NCBI GenBank assembly: GCA_014237395.1
Contig: JABZFP010000036.1
Location: 19,223 to 83,222, forward strand
DNA from: Desulfobacteraceae bacterium
GTDB lineage: Bacteria > Desulfobacterota > Desulfobacteria > Desulfobacterales > UBA5852
Reading direction: 5' to 3'
Length of the DNA: 64,000 nt
Of this stretch, positions 25,531-33,811 are shown in pieces. Position numbers and translations under genes: made by a program. The notes below the pieces were generated by a model. That model ran no database searches. It saw nothing but the letters and a program-made list of their open reading frames with translations, and had not been told where the DNA came from. Each line of letters opens with the position of its first letter. Within the stretch, counting starts at the first letter, position 1.

Positions 25531-25577
25531 TTTGCGTCCGGCACCTCTCCCCACCGTGTAGCGAAGGCGAATAGCCA

Positions 25578-26489
25578 ATGTTTTCCCGCCGACATCCATT
25601 TTTGTTTTCCCTTCTGGTCTTTTCCGCCCTGTTTTCCGCAACCCTGATCCTGGTGTCACTAATCGTTGCGATTGGGATGAGGGGCGCGGACCTTGGGGGG
25701 CTCGGGATAGACGACGGTGAGAAGGTGGGTGTGGTTGAGATTGTCGGGGTTATCGCGCAATCCCGCGACATCATCGAGCAACTCAAACGCTTCCGTGAAG
25801 ATGACGCCATCCGGGCGATTGTGATTCGGGTTGACTCACCCGGCGGCGTGGTGGGGCCGTCTCAGGAAATCTACCGGGAAATCGTCCGCACCAAGGCCGC
25901 CAAAAAGGTGATCGCCTCCATGGGCGCGGTCGCCGCCTCCGGAGGATACTACGTGGTGGCCGGGGCCGACGGCATTGTCGCCAATCCGGGCACCATTACT
26001 GGCAGCATCGGCGTGATCATGGAGTACACCAATTTTCAGGAACTTTTCGACAAGATCGGTTTATCGCCAGTGGTCATCAAAAGCGGGCAATTTAAAGATG
26101 CCGGATCTCCGGTACGTGAGATGACGCCTGAAGAACGGCAACTTTTAAAGGATTTCGTCGATCGGCTGCACCAGCAGTTCGTATCGGCCATTGCCGAAGG
26201 ACGCCAGCTGGACCTGGCGAAGGTTCAAGCGCTGGCGGATGGCCGCATCTACACGGGGGAGGATGCCAAAGCGATCGGCCTGGTGGATCGTATCGGTAAT
26301 TTAGAGGACGCCGTCGAATGGGCGGGCCGTCTGGCCGGTATCGAAGGCAAGATCGTCGCCGTTTACCCACCCCAAAAAAAGATATCGATTCTGCGCCTCT
26401 TGTCGGAGTCCACCCTGAAGGATCTGCTTGGCCTGATCACTCGTCCGCAAATGACAGCCGAATACCGGTATACGCCTTCCCGCCATTGA
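25578..26489 (+). CDS. sppA: Signal peptide peptidase SppA, short form
   Basis: A 303-residue membrane-anchored serine protease of family S49 that degrades cleaved signal peptides. Residues 8-33 form the N-terminal anchor (FLFSLLVFSALFSATLILVS). The catalytic serine is in TGSIGVIMEYTN and the general-base lysine in VVIKSGQFKDAGSP, the Ser/Lys pair of the 36 kDa form. VDSPGGVVGPSQEIYREI and MGAVAASGGYYVVAGAD are further family motifs. It is half the length of E. coli SppA, as in Gram-positives and many Desulfobacterota. It starts at an ATG shortly after the rpsA terminator. Confidence 0.93.
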   Translation: MFSRRHPFLFSLLVFSALFSATLILVSLIVAIGMRGADLGGLGIDDGEKVGVVEIVGVIAQSRDIIEQLKRFREDDAIRAIVIRVDSPGGVVGPSQEIYREIVRTKAAKKVIASMGAVAASGGYYVVAGADGIVANPGTITGSIGVIMEYTNFQELFDKIGLSPVVIKSGQFKDAGSPVREMTPEERQLLKDFVDRLHQQFVSAIAEGRQLDLAKVQALADGRIYTGEDAKAIGLVDRIGNLEDAVEWAGRLAGIEGKIVAVYPPQKKISILRLLSESTLKDLLGLITRPQMTAEYRYTPSRH

Positions 26490-26548
26490 TATCCCGTTCA
26501 GGACACCCCGTCTTTCGGGTGGGATAATACTCAGAATGACATCCTGAA

Positions 26549-27157
26549 TTATTCAAATAGGCTGACATCGCCGGCGCCCCGACGAATGACCTCGGGGACG
26601 TCATCGATCAGTGCGATGACGCTCGATGGCTGGCCCGGCACGATGCCGCTGTCAATGACCGCATCGATACGCGAGCCGAAATGGTCGTGGATAAGGGAGG
26701 CATCATCAAACACGGTGCCGTCATGCCTGGTGGCGCTGGTGGTCAGAATGGGATTGCCGAGTTCTTTTACCAGCGCCAGGCACAGGGCATGATTCGGTAC
26801 GCGGATGCCGGCGGTCTTGCGGGGCGTCAGCATCATTTTAGGGACTTCGCGTGACCCTTCCAAAACAAAGGTGTAGGGGCCGGGCAGCAGGCGCCGCATG
26901 GTTTTATAGGCGTAGTTGGAAACCTTTGCATAGTGGCTGATGTTTTTCAGATCCGAACACATGAAACTGAAAGGTTTCTTTTTGTCCCGCTGTTTGAGCT
27001 GGTAAATTTTTTCAATGGCTTTTTTGTTCATGATATCACAGCCAATCCCGTAAAAGGTGTCGGTGGCATAGGCCACGATGCCGCCCTGTCGAAGAAGGGC
27101 GACCACCTTGTCAACCAGGCGCTGTTGTGGGTTATCAGGATTGATTTTCAATAACAT
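26549..27157 (-). CDS. YrdC/YciO-family protein (L-threonylcarbamoyladenylate synthase type)
   Basis: A 202-residue single-domain member of the Sua5/YciO/YrdC family. Motifs seen: GGIVAYATDTFYGIGCD, KRDKKKPFSFMCSD (KxR-type region), LLPGPYTFVLEG, TAGIRVPNHALCLALVKELG and TTSATRHDG. TsaC/Sua5 members make threonylcarbamoyl-AMP for tRNA t6A37. The tRNA-binding S-x-N element is replaced here by SATRHDG, which together with overall character suggests the YciO branch, whose role is less certain. The ATG at 27157 has GGAG seven bases upstream; a GTG two codons earlier is the alternative. It stands alone on the minus strand. Confidence 0.85.
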   Translation of the reverse strand: MLLKINPDNPQQRLVDKVVALLRQGGIVAYATDTFYGIGCDIMNKKAIEKIYQLKQRDKKKPFSFMCSDLKNISHYAKVSNYAYKTMRRLLPGPYTFVLEGSREVPKMMLTPRKTAGIRVPNHALCLALVKELGNPILTTSATRHDGTVFDDASLIHDHFGSRIDAVIDSGIVPGQPSSVIALIDDVPEVIRRGAGDVSLFE

Positions 27158-27320
27158 GAACACACTCCGGTACGGCGGCCTTGCGCATTCCGCCCGGGTG
27201 TAATGTCCCCGATAGATTTTTGGGTTGGCGGAAAACGCAATGATTCGGGATATTTTGACGAAATCACTCCTTATACCGGCCGGATGGTGATGTCAAGGCA
27301 CCAAATAAAGGATTGCCAAA

Positions 27321-27479
27321 ACCAGGTCCTTCTGGTAATGGAGCAGGTCAAATTCTCGACCATCACGATGGCACACTTTCAAAACCCAGAAAGCAGTGTC
27401 GCGTGCATGGATGGTCGATCCCATACGATAAAACGAACTCTATAAAAGTGCCTCTTCTGCGTGTGCCAAGGCACTTTTT
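27321..27479 (+). promoter_or_regulatory. Structured leader upstream of guaB, candidate attenuator or riboswitch
   Basis: The 358-base gap before guaB contains a chain of stems ending in a terminator. ACCAG/CTGGT (27321-27325 with 27332-27336) is a small hairpin. TCGACCATC (27356-27364) pairs perfectly with GATGGTCGA (27410-27418), and inside it GCAC pairs with GTGC or ACAC with GTGT, then CTTTC (27376-27380) with GAAAG (27389-27393). A terminator follows at 27444-27479. Its 5' arm AAAGTGCC can also pair with GGCACACTTT (27370-27379, two-base bulge), so forming the upstream stem and forming an antiterminator exclude one another. I match it to no known riboswitch class. A separate small RNA is the alternative. 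I see no gene in this gap. Confidence 0.45.
27444..27479 (+). terminator. Intrinsic terminator 36 bases upstream of guaB
   Basis: AAAAGTGCC (27444-27452) pairs with GGCACTTTT (27470-27478) and runs into a T tract. No protein gene on the plus strand lies between the sppA stop at 26489 and this site, so it must end a leader transcript of guaB or a noncoding RNA. Confidence 0.8.
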
Positions 27480-27515
27480 CCATTTGACTCAATTGCAACC
27501 GTCACCGGAGGTTCT

Positions 27516-28979
27516 ATGATCAAGATGCCCCCCGAAGAGGCCTTTTCATTCGACGATGTTTTACTGCTGCCCAACTACTCCGATGTTGTTCCCAAGGATG
27601 TGCAGGTTGGCACGCACCTGACCCGCAACCTCAAACTGAACATCCCCCTCGTGAGTGCCGCCATGGATACCGTGACGGAGGCGGAAACGGCCATTTGCAT
27701 GGCCCGGGAAGGTGGGATCGGTATCATTCATCGCAATATGAGCATCGAGACCGAAGCCCGGGAAGTGGACAAGGTCAAAAAATCGGAAAGCGGCATGATT
27801 GTCGATCCGGTGACCATCAGCCCGGAACGCCCGGTTGAAGATGTCCTGCAGGTGATGACCCGCTATCGCATTTCCGGTGTTCCGGTTACGGACGGCGACC
27901 GCCTGGTGGGTATCGTCACCAACCGTGACCTGCGGTTCGAAACCAATCTGACGCGTACCGTGGCGGAGGTCATGACCAAGGATAATCTCGTGACGGTTCC
28001 TGAGGGCATCAGCCTGGAAGAATCTAAAAAACTCCTGCATGAACATCGGATTGAAAAACTGCTGGTGGTGGACAAGGACGGCCGGCTGGCGGGGATGATT
28101 ACTATCAAGGATATCGAAAAAATCAAAAAATATCCCAATGCCTGCAAGGACAGTTTGGGCCGGCTACGGGTCGGGGCCGCCATCGGGGTCGGCCCGGATA
28201 TGGAGGCGCGCGCTGAAGCGCTTCTCAAGGCGGGGGCGGATGTGATTGCCATCGACACGTCCCACGGGCACTCCCAGAACGTGATCGATGCGGTGATCAA
28301 GCTCAAAGGGACCTTCAGCGGCATCGAGCTGATTGCCGGCAATGTCGGCACGGCCAAGGGGGCCGAAGATTTGATCAATGCCGGTGTGGACGGTGTCAAG
28401 ATCGGCATCGGGCCCGGTTCGATCTGCACGACCCGGATCGTGGCCGGGATTGGCGTGCCCCAGGTCACGGCCATTTTGAATTGCCGATCCGTGGCCAGCA
28501 AAACCGGGGTTCCGTTGATCGCCGATGGTGGCATCAAGTATTCCGGCGATATCCCCAAGGCCATCGCCGCCGGGGCCCATTCCGTGATGGTCGGCGGCCT
28601 GTTTGCGGGGACTGAGGAAAGCCCGGGGGAAACCATCCTTTTCCAGGGCCGAAGCTACAAGGTCTATCGGGGGATGGGATCGCTCGAGGCCATGAAAAAA
28701 GGCAGCAAAGATCGGTATTATCAAACGGATGATGAGGCCCCGGACAAGTTGGTACCGGAAGGAATCGTGGGGCGGGTGCCCTATCGGGGGGCCCTCTCGG
28801 CCAATATTCACCAGCTGATCGGGGGCTTGAAAGCCGGCATGGGCTACGTGGGCAGCCGAACCCTGGCGGAATTGCGTGAAAAGGGGCGTTTCATCAGAAT
28901 CTCCGCCGCCGGCTTGCGGGAAAGCCACGTGCATGACGTCATTATCACCAAGGAAGCCCCCAACTACCGTGTCGAATAG
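27516..28979 (+). CDS. guaB: IMP dehydrogenase
   Basis: A 487-residue IMPDH that oxidises IMP to XMP, the committed step to guanine nucleotides. The N-terminal EAFSFDDVLLLPNYSDVVP starts the TIM barrel. Two CBS domains sit at about residues 93-205 (VDPVTISPERPVEDVLQVM and LVTVPEGISLEESKKLL). The catalytic loop with the active-site cysteine is GIGPGSICTTRIVAGIGVPQ, and the flap contains VGRVPYRGALS. An ATG follows a GGAGG site. The leader ending at 27479 probably governs its expression. dnaE begins 24 bases after the stop. Confidence 0.97.
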   Translation: MIKMPPEEAFSFDDVLLLPNYSDVVPKDVQVGTHLTRNLKLNIPLVSAAMDTVTEAETAICMAREGGIGIIHRNMSIETEAREVDKVKKSESGMIVDPVTISPERPVEDVLQVMTRYRISGVPVTDGDRLVGIVTNRDLRFETNLTRTVAEVMTKDNLVTVPEGISLEESKKLLHEHRIEKLLVVDKDGRLAGMITIKDIEKIKKYPNACKDSLGRLRVGAAIGVGPDMEARAEALLKAGADVIAIDTSHGHSQNVIDAVIKLKGTFSGIELIAGNVGTAKGAEDLINAGVDGVKIGIGPGSICTTRIVAGIGVPQVTAILNCRSVASKTGVPLIADGGIKYSGDIPKAIAAGAHSVMVGGLFAGTEESPGETILFQGRSYKVYRGMGSLEAMKKGSKDRYYQTDDEAPDKLVPEGIVGRVPYRGALSANIHQLIGGLKAGMGYVGSRTLAELREKGRFIRISAAGLRESHVHDVIITKEAPNYRVE

Positions 28980-29003
28980 CGGTCCTTTGGAGCATAGCCA
29001 CGC

Positions 29004-32000
29004 ATGAATGTCGCTGATAAGAGTCCCTTTGTTCATCTCCACGTCCACACCCAGTATAGCCTGCTGGACGGGGCCATCCGGATCGATTCACTTTTAGAAC
29101 AGGCCCGGGCGTTTGGCATGGAGGCGGTCTCCATTACCGACCATGGGACCATGTTCGGGGTGCTTGAGTTCTACACCAAAGCCAAGAAAGCCGATCTGCG
29201 CCCGATTATCGGTTGCGAAATCTATGTGGCGCCGCGCACGATTCACGACAAGACTCCTCTTGATGCCAAGGGCGTGACCCATCTCGTGCTCATTGCCGAA
29301 AACCAGGAGGGGTATCGCAATCTGTGCCGTCTGACCTCCATCGCCCAGATGGAGGGCTTCTACTACCGGCCAAGGATCGACAAACAATTGCTGGCGGACC
29401 ATCACGAGGGCCTTATCGCACTCTCGGCCTGCCTGCACGGTGAAATCCCCATGCGCATCAAGGCGGGGCGCATCGATCAAGCCGAAGCGGCGGCCCAATG
29501 GTATCAGCAACTTTTTGGTGAAAACAATTTCTATCTCGAAGTACAGAACAACGGCATCGAAATCCAGGAGACGGTCAACCGCGCCTTGCGGGATATGAGC
29601 CATAAGCTTTCCATTCCGCTGGTGGCCAGCAACGATTGTCATTACCTGAACAAAGAAGACGTCCGTGCCCACGATGTTTTGCTGTGTATCCAGACCGGCA
29701 AAACCGTCAATGAAGCCAACCGCTTTCGTTTCAGCACGGACCAGCTTTATTTCAAATCGCCCGCAGAAATGGCCGCATCTTTTAAAGACTATCCCGGCGC
29801 CATTGACAATACGCTTTCCATCGCCCGCCGTTGTGCCTATGATTTTGATTTTTCCTATCACTTCCCCCAGTTTCCCGCGCCGAAAGATGTCTCCACGGAA
29901 GACCTGTTTGAAGAGACGGTGCGCGAGGGGTATCGCCTTCGCCTGGAAAAGATCCTGGAAAAACAGCCCAACCTGGACCGGGCGGTCTACGACAAACGCC
30001 TGGATTATGAGATTTCCGTCATCAAGGAAATGGGTTTCACGGGATACTTCCTCATCGTGGCCGACTTCATCCGCTATGCCAAAGAAAACGGTGTGCCGGT
30101 CGGTCCGGGCCGCGGGTCGGCGGCCGGCAGCATGGTGGCCTATGCCATGCGCATTACCGACCTGGATCCCATTGAACACGGGCTGATTTTTGAGCGGTTT
30201 CTGAACCCGGCCCGCATCAGCATGCCGGATATCGATGTCGACTTTTGCATCAATGGTCGCGATCGTGTCTACAAATACGTCGTGGATCAATACGGCGGGG
30301 GGGATTACGTAGCCCAGATCATCACCTACGGAAAGCTCAAGACACGGGCGGTGATTCGCGATGTGGGACGCGCCCTGGACATCCCCCTGCGGGAGGTGGA
30401 TGCCATTGCCAAAATGGTGCCCGATGTTCTCAATATCAGTCTTGCAGATGCCATCGCCCAGGAGCCCAAATTTAATGAGATGGCAGCGTCGCGACCGGAA
30501 ATCGCCGAGCTGCTCCAAATTTGTAAAGTCCTGGAGGGCCTGCCGCGGCATGCCTCCACGCATGCCGCCGGTGTTGTGATCGGCGACAAGCCGCTGGTGG
30601 AATATCTGCCCCTGTACCGTGGTAAAAAAGGGGAAGTGGTGACCCAGTTCGACATGAAACATGTCGAAAAGGCCGGTCTCGTCAAGTTTGATTTTCTTGG
30701 GCTGCGAAACCTGACAGTTATTGAAAAAGCGCTGTCGCTGTTGGCCCAGCAGAACAAACCCGTGCCGGACATGGTCAATCTGGATCTGGATGACCGGGAT
30801 ACTTACAGTCTGTTGGCCAGCGGAGACACGACGGGGGTGTTCCAGCTGGAAAGTTCCGGCATGAAAGACCTGCTGGTCCGGTTGAAACCGGCCTCGTTTG
30901 CCGATATCACCGCCCTGGTGGCGTTGTATCGACCCGGTCCCCTGGACAGTGGCATGGTGGATGATTTCGTCGAATGCAAACACGGCCGCAAGCCGGTGGT
31001 CTATCTGGTGCCGGAACTGGAGCCGATTTTAAAGGAAACTTACGGCGTCATTCTCTACCAGGAACAGGTCATGAAGATTGCCGCCGATCTGGCCAATTAT
31101 ACCATGGCCAAAGCGGATGACCTGCGCAAGGCCATGGGTAAAAAAATCGCCGCGAAGATGGCCGAGCACCGGGACAGTTTCATGGCCGGCGCGCGGGAAA
31201 ACAACATCCCTGAAGATAAAGCCAAAACGATATTCGACCTGATGGAGAAGTTCGGCGGCTATGGGTTCAATAAATCCCACAGTGCAGCCTACGCCCTGAT
31301 CGCCTACCAGACCGCCTATCTCAAAGCCCACTTTCCCGTCGAATTCCTGGCCGCCCTGCTGACCAGTGAAATGCATTCCACGGATGGCGTCGTCAAGTAC
31401 ATGGCCGAGTGTCGCAGCCATGCCATTGACATCCTGCCGCCGGACATCAACTACAGCGGGACCACATTCGAGGTTCACGACAACAAAATCCGATATGGAC
31501 TGGTCGCCGTAAAAAATGTTGGCGAAGCGGCCATTGACGCGATTGTGGCCGAGCGTCAGGAGGGCGGCGCTTTCGAATCGCTGCTGGATTTCTGTGCCCG
31601 CGTCGATTTGCGCAGGGTCAACAAGCGCGTCGTCGAAAGCCTGATCAAATGCGGCGCCTTTGACAGCCTGGGCCACAAGCGTTCCCAGATGATGGCCGCC
31701 CTGGAAGAGGCCTTCGAATACGGTCAACGGGTTCAGAAGGAAAAGGCCGATCCGCAAATGGGGCTGTTCGGTGCGATTGAAACCTCGGCACCGACGATCA
31801 ATGCCCCCAGCCTGCCCGATATAACGGAATGGGAGCCCCGCCAGGCCCTGGCCTTGGAGAAGGAAGCGCTCGGACTTTATCTCAGCGGCCATCCCTTGAA
31901 CCGGTACGAAGAGGTCGTCGCCAAATTTACCAATGCCAATGCCCTTACCTTGAGTGAGATTACCGACAAGGCGGCCGTTCGGATCGGCGGACTGATCAGC

Positions 32001-32531
32001 GGAATCCGCACCTTGCGGACGAAAAAAGGTGACTTGATGGCCTTTGTGCAGGTTGAAGATCTTCATGGCACGGCGGAAGTCATCGTGTTTCCTGACAGCT
32101 ACGCGGACTATGAAGAACTCCTGCGGGAAGACCAGCCTGTTTTTGTGCAGGGGCAGGCCCAGAAGGAAGAGAATGCGGTCCGCATCATAGCGGAACAAAT
32201 TGTCGATATGGAGCGCGCCGAGGAAGTCTGGACCGCCAGCGTACACATCACCCTGGATACCGCCCGCGCGCATAGCAAACTCCTGTGGGAATTACAGGGG
32301 CTGCTGATTCGCTACCCCGGGACCTGCCGCACCTTTCTTCATCTGGTGGACGGGAACCAGACGGAAACCATCATCGCTGCGGATGAATCGCTGCAACTGA
32401 AAGCCGGCGCCATGCTCACAAGAGAAGTCAGCAGTCTGCTGGGCTATGCGGCGGTGGAAACCCGTTGTACGCCAGCCACGTTAGCCTCCAATGGCAATGG
32501 CCGTCAGCGGTGGGCGGGTAAACGTACCTGA
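29004..32531 (+). CDS. dnaE: DNA polymerase III alpha subunit
   Basis: A 1175-residue replicative polymerase. The N-terminal PHP domain begins with FVHLHVHTQYSLLDGAIR. The catalytic core holds GPGRGSAAGSMVAYAMRITDLDP and the active-site aspartates in MPDIDVDFCINGRD (near residue 408). YQEQVMKIAADLANYTMAKAD and GYGFNKSHSAAYALIAYQTA lie in the fingers. The C-terminal third has an OB-fold (near 985-1060, VRIGGLISGIRTLRTKKGD) and a tau-binding region. The length is that of DnaE1 replicases rather than DnaE2/ImuC. It lies 24 bases after guaB and is probably cotranscribed. It converges with the pilus locus on the minus strand. Confidence 0.97.
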   Translation: MNVADKSPFVHLHVHTQYSLLDGAIRIDSLLEQARAFGMEAVSITDHGTMFGVLEFYTKAKKADLRPIIGCEIYVAPRTIHDKTPLDAKGVTHLVLIAENQEGYRNLCRLTSIAQMEGFYYRPRIDKQLLADHHEGLIALSACLHGEIPMRIKAGRIDQAEAAAQWYQQLFGENNFYLEVQNNGIEIQETVNRALRDMSHKLSIPLVASNDCHYLNKEDVRAHDVLLCIQTGKTVNEANRFRFSTDQLYFKSPAEMAASFKDYPGAIDNTLSIARRCAYDFDFSYHFPQFPAPKDVSTEDLFEETVREGYRLRLEKILEKQPNLDRAVYDKRLDYEISVIKEMGFTGYFLIVADFIRYAKENGVPVGPGRGSAAGSMVAYAMRITDLDPIEHGLIFERFLNPARISMPDIDVDFCINGRDRVYKYVVDQYGGGDYVAQIITYGKLKTRAVIRDVGRALDIPLREVDAIAKMVPDVLNISLADAIAQEPKFNEMAASRPEIAELLQICKVLEGLPRHASTHAAGVVIGDKPLVEYLPLYRGKKGEVVTQFDMKHVEKAGLVKFDFLGLRNLTVIEKALSLLAQQNKPVPDMVNLDLDDRDTYSLLASGDTTGVFQLESSGMKDLLVRLKPASFADITALVALYRPGPLDSGMVDDFVECKHGRKPVVYLVPELEPILKETYGVILYQEQVMKIAADLANYTMAKADDLRKAMGKKIAAKMAEHRDSFMAGARENNIPEDKAKTIFDLMEKFGGYGFNKSHSAAYALIAYQTAYLKAHFPVEFLAALLTSEMHSTDGVVKYMAECRSHAIDILPPDINYSGTTFEVHDNKIRYGLVAVKNVGEAAIDAIVAERQEGGAFESLLDFCARVDLRRVNKRVVESLIKCGAFDSLGHKRSQMMAALEEAFEYGQRVQKEKADPQMGLFGAIETSAPTINAPSLPDITEWEPRQALALEKEALGLYLSGHPLNRYEEVVAKFTNANALTLSEITDKAAVRIGGLISGIRTLRTKKGDLMAFVQVEDLHGTAEVIVFPDSYADYEELLREDQPVFVQGQAQKEENAVRIIAEQIVDMERAEEVWTASVHITLDTARAHSKLLWELQGLLIRYPGTCRTFLHLVDGNQTETIIAADESLQLKAGAMLTREVSSLLGYAAVETRCTPATLASNGNGRQRWAGKRT

Positions 32532-32559
32532 AACCGCCTTTTCTTATGACCATGGGGCA

Positions 32560-33792
32560 TCAGGGGTCTGTTTTACCTGTTTCGACGCGCTTCAGCTCTT
32601 CGATCAGTTCGAGCATGGTCGCTTCTTCCTGAATTTCATAGCTGGTAGGCCCTTCGCCATGTTGCGGAGTGGCTGCAAAAGCGGGATCCACCGATCCTGG
32701 GCGGTCGTCCTGTCGCGTCATGCGCAGAAGGGCGGATTGATAAGGGGTTTCCGGGCTTTTTTCAGTGGAGGGGCGAAACGTCTCCAAGGGTGAAACGAAC
32801 CGGGTTTGACGGGCAATGAAATCCGTGTAGTATTTTTCCATGTTGAACATGCCTTCCCGGCTCCCGGTTTGGAGTAGCGTTTCGATCTGACTCAGGCGGT
32901 TGTCGCGCACCATGCTTTTGACTGCCGGGGTGCCGCGCAGGATCGACAACAACGGCACCCGGAAGCCGTGGGCGTTGAGGTGGATCAGTTTCTGGATCAG
33001 CAGCAGGCTGAGGCTTGAGGCCAACTGGTTGCGCACAAGATCCTGGATGTCGGCCGGAAAAGAGTTGCACAGGCGGTAGAAGGCGTCTTCCGTGGTGGTG
33101 GCGTGGATGGAAGCGATCACCAGATGGCCGGCTTCCACAGCATTGACGGTCAGCCGGATGGTTTCCGGTTCGCGCAATTCTCCCACGACGATCAGATCGG
33201 GAGCTTCGCGCAGCACATCCTGCAGGCCTTGGCTGTAGCTGGGGAAGTGGGTGCCCAGCTCTCGCTGTTCGACGAAGGATTTTTTGGACCGATAGCGGTA
33301 TTCGACCGGCGCTTCCAGGGTGATGATATGGAGGCTCTGAGTCCGGTTGATTTCTTCCACCATGGCCGCAATGGTGGTGGATTTTCCCGTACCGGCGGCA
33401 CCACCGACCAGCAGCAACCCGGTTTTCAATCGGCAGAAGTCGACGATGGAGGGGTGCAGATTCAACTTGGCCAGCTCGGGGGGGTGGCCCGGCAGAAGGC
33501 GGATTGCCAGACTGAGCCCCCGCAGCGTGTTGAAGATATTGACCCGGATGCGCACCTGGCCGATGCTGCGCGCAATGTCCACCGACATCTGTTGGTGGAG
33601 GATCTCCAGTTCCCGGACGCTCAGCAGCCGCTGCACCAAAAGGTCCAGCTCCCGATGGGACCACTGCAGGCTTTTTTCAAAGTGCAAGCTGCCGTTGCAG
33701 CGGTATACGAGCGGATGCTCGCCGGTGATGTGGATATCGGAATAGCCGTTGTTCAGCCCCTGTTGGATGATCGCGTTGAAGCGTTCCGTCAT
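32560..33792 (-). CDS. PilT-like retraction ATPase at the end of the MSHA-like pilus locus
   Basis: A 410-residue type II/IV secretion-family ATPase. Walker A is LLLVGGAAGTGKSTTIA (residues 127-141, GGAAGTGKST instead of the usual GPTGSGKST). The AIR motif (LAIRLLPG), Walker B region (DLIVVGELREPETIRLTVNA) and AEAGHLVIASIHATTTEDAFYR histidine box match PilT/PilU. The N-terminal SDIHITGEHPLVYRCNG is the PilT PAS-like region. It probably retracts the pilus. The C-terminal 60 residues, rich in charged and Pro/Ser stretches, are extra relative to PilT. It is the last gene of the minus-strand locus. The vibrio MSHA operon does not carry its own pilT, so this is a local addition. Confidence 0.85.
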   Translation of the reverse strand: MTERFNAIIQQGLNNGYSDIHITGEHPLVYRCNGSLHFEKSLQWSHRELDLLVQRLLSVRELEILHQQMSVDIARSIGQVRIRVNIFNTLRGLSLAIRLLPGHPPELAKLNLHPSIVDFCRLKTGLLLVGGAAGTGKSTTIAAMVEEINRTQSLHIITLEAPVEYRYRSKKSFVEQRELGTHFPSYSQGLQDVLREAPDLIVVGELREPETIRLTVNAVEAGHLVIASIHATTTEDAFYRLCNSFPADIQDLVRNQLASSLSLLLIQKLIHLNAHGFRVPLLSILRGTPAVKSMVRDNRLSQIETLLQTGSREGMFNMEKYYTDFIARQTRFVSPLETFRPSTEKSPETPYQSALLRMTRQDDRPGSVDPAFAATPQHGEGPTSYEIQEEATMLELIEELKRVETGKTDP

Positions 33793-33811
33793 TTTTATTC
33801 TCCGCCGTTCC

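Noticed and set aside
23629..25659. 676-residue frame antisense to rpsA
   Set aside because: It lies wholly opposite the S1 gene, whose six domains are clear. The translation is low-complexity and reflects codon bias of the sense strand.
27301..27440. tRNA in the guaB leader
   Set aside because: GGTC-AAAT and GGTCGATCC resemble T-loops, but no cloverleaf with acceptor and anticodon arms can be formed.
29094..32273. Two long minus-strand frames (629 and 414 residues) inside dnaE
   Set aside because: They are antisense to well-recognised polymerase domains and contain no family motif; they are products of codon bias at moderate to high GC.
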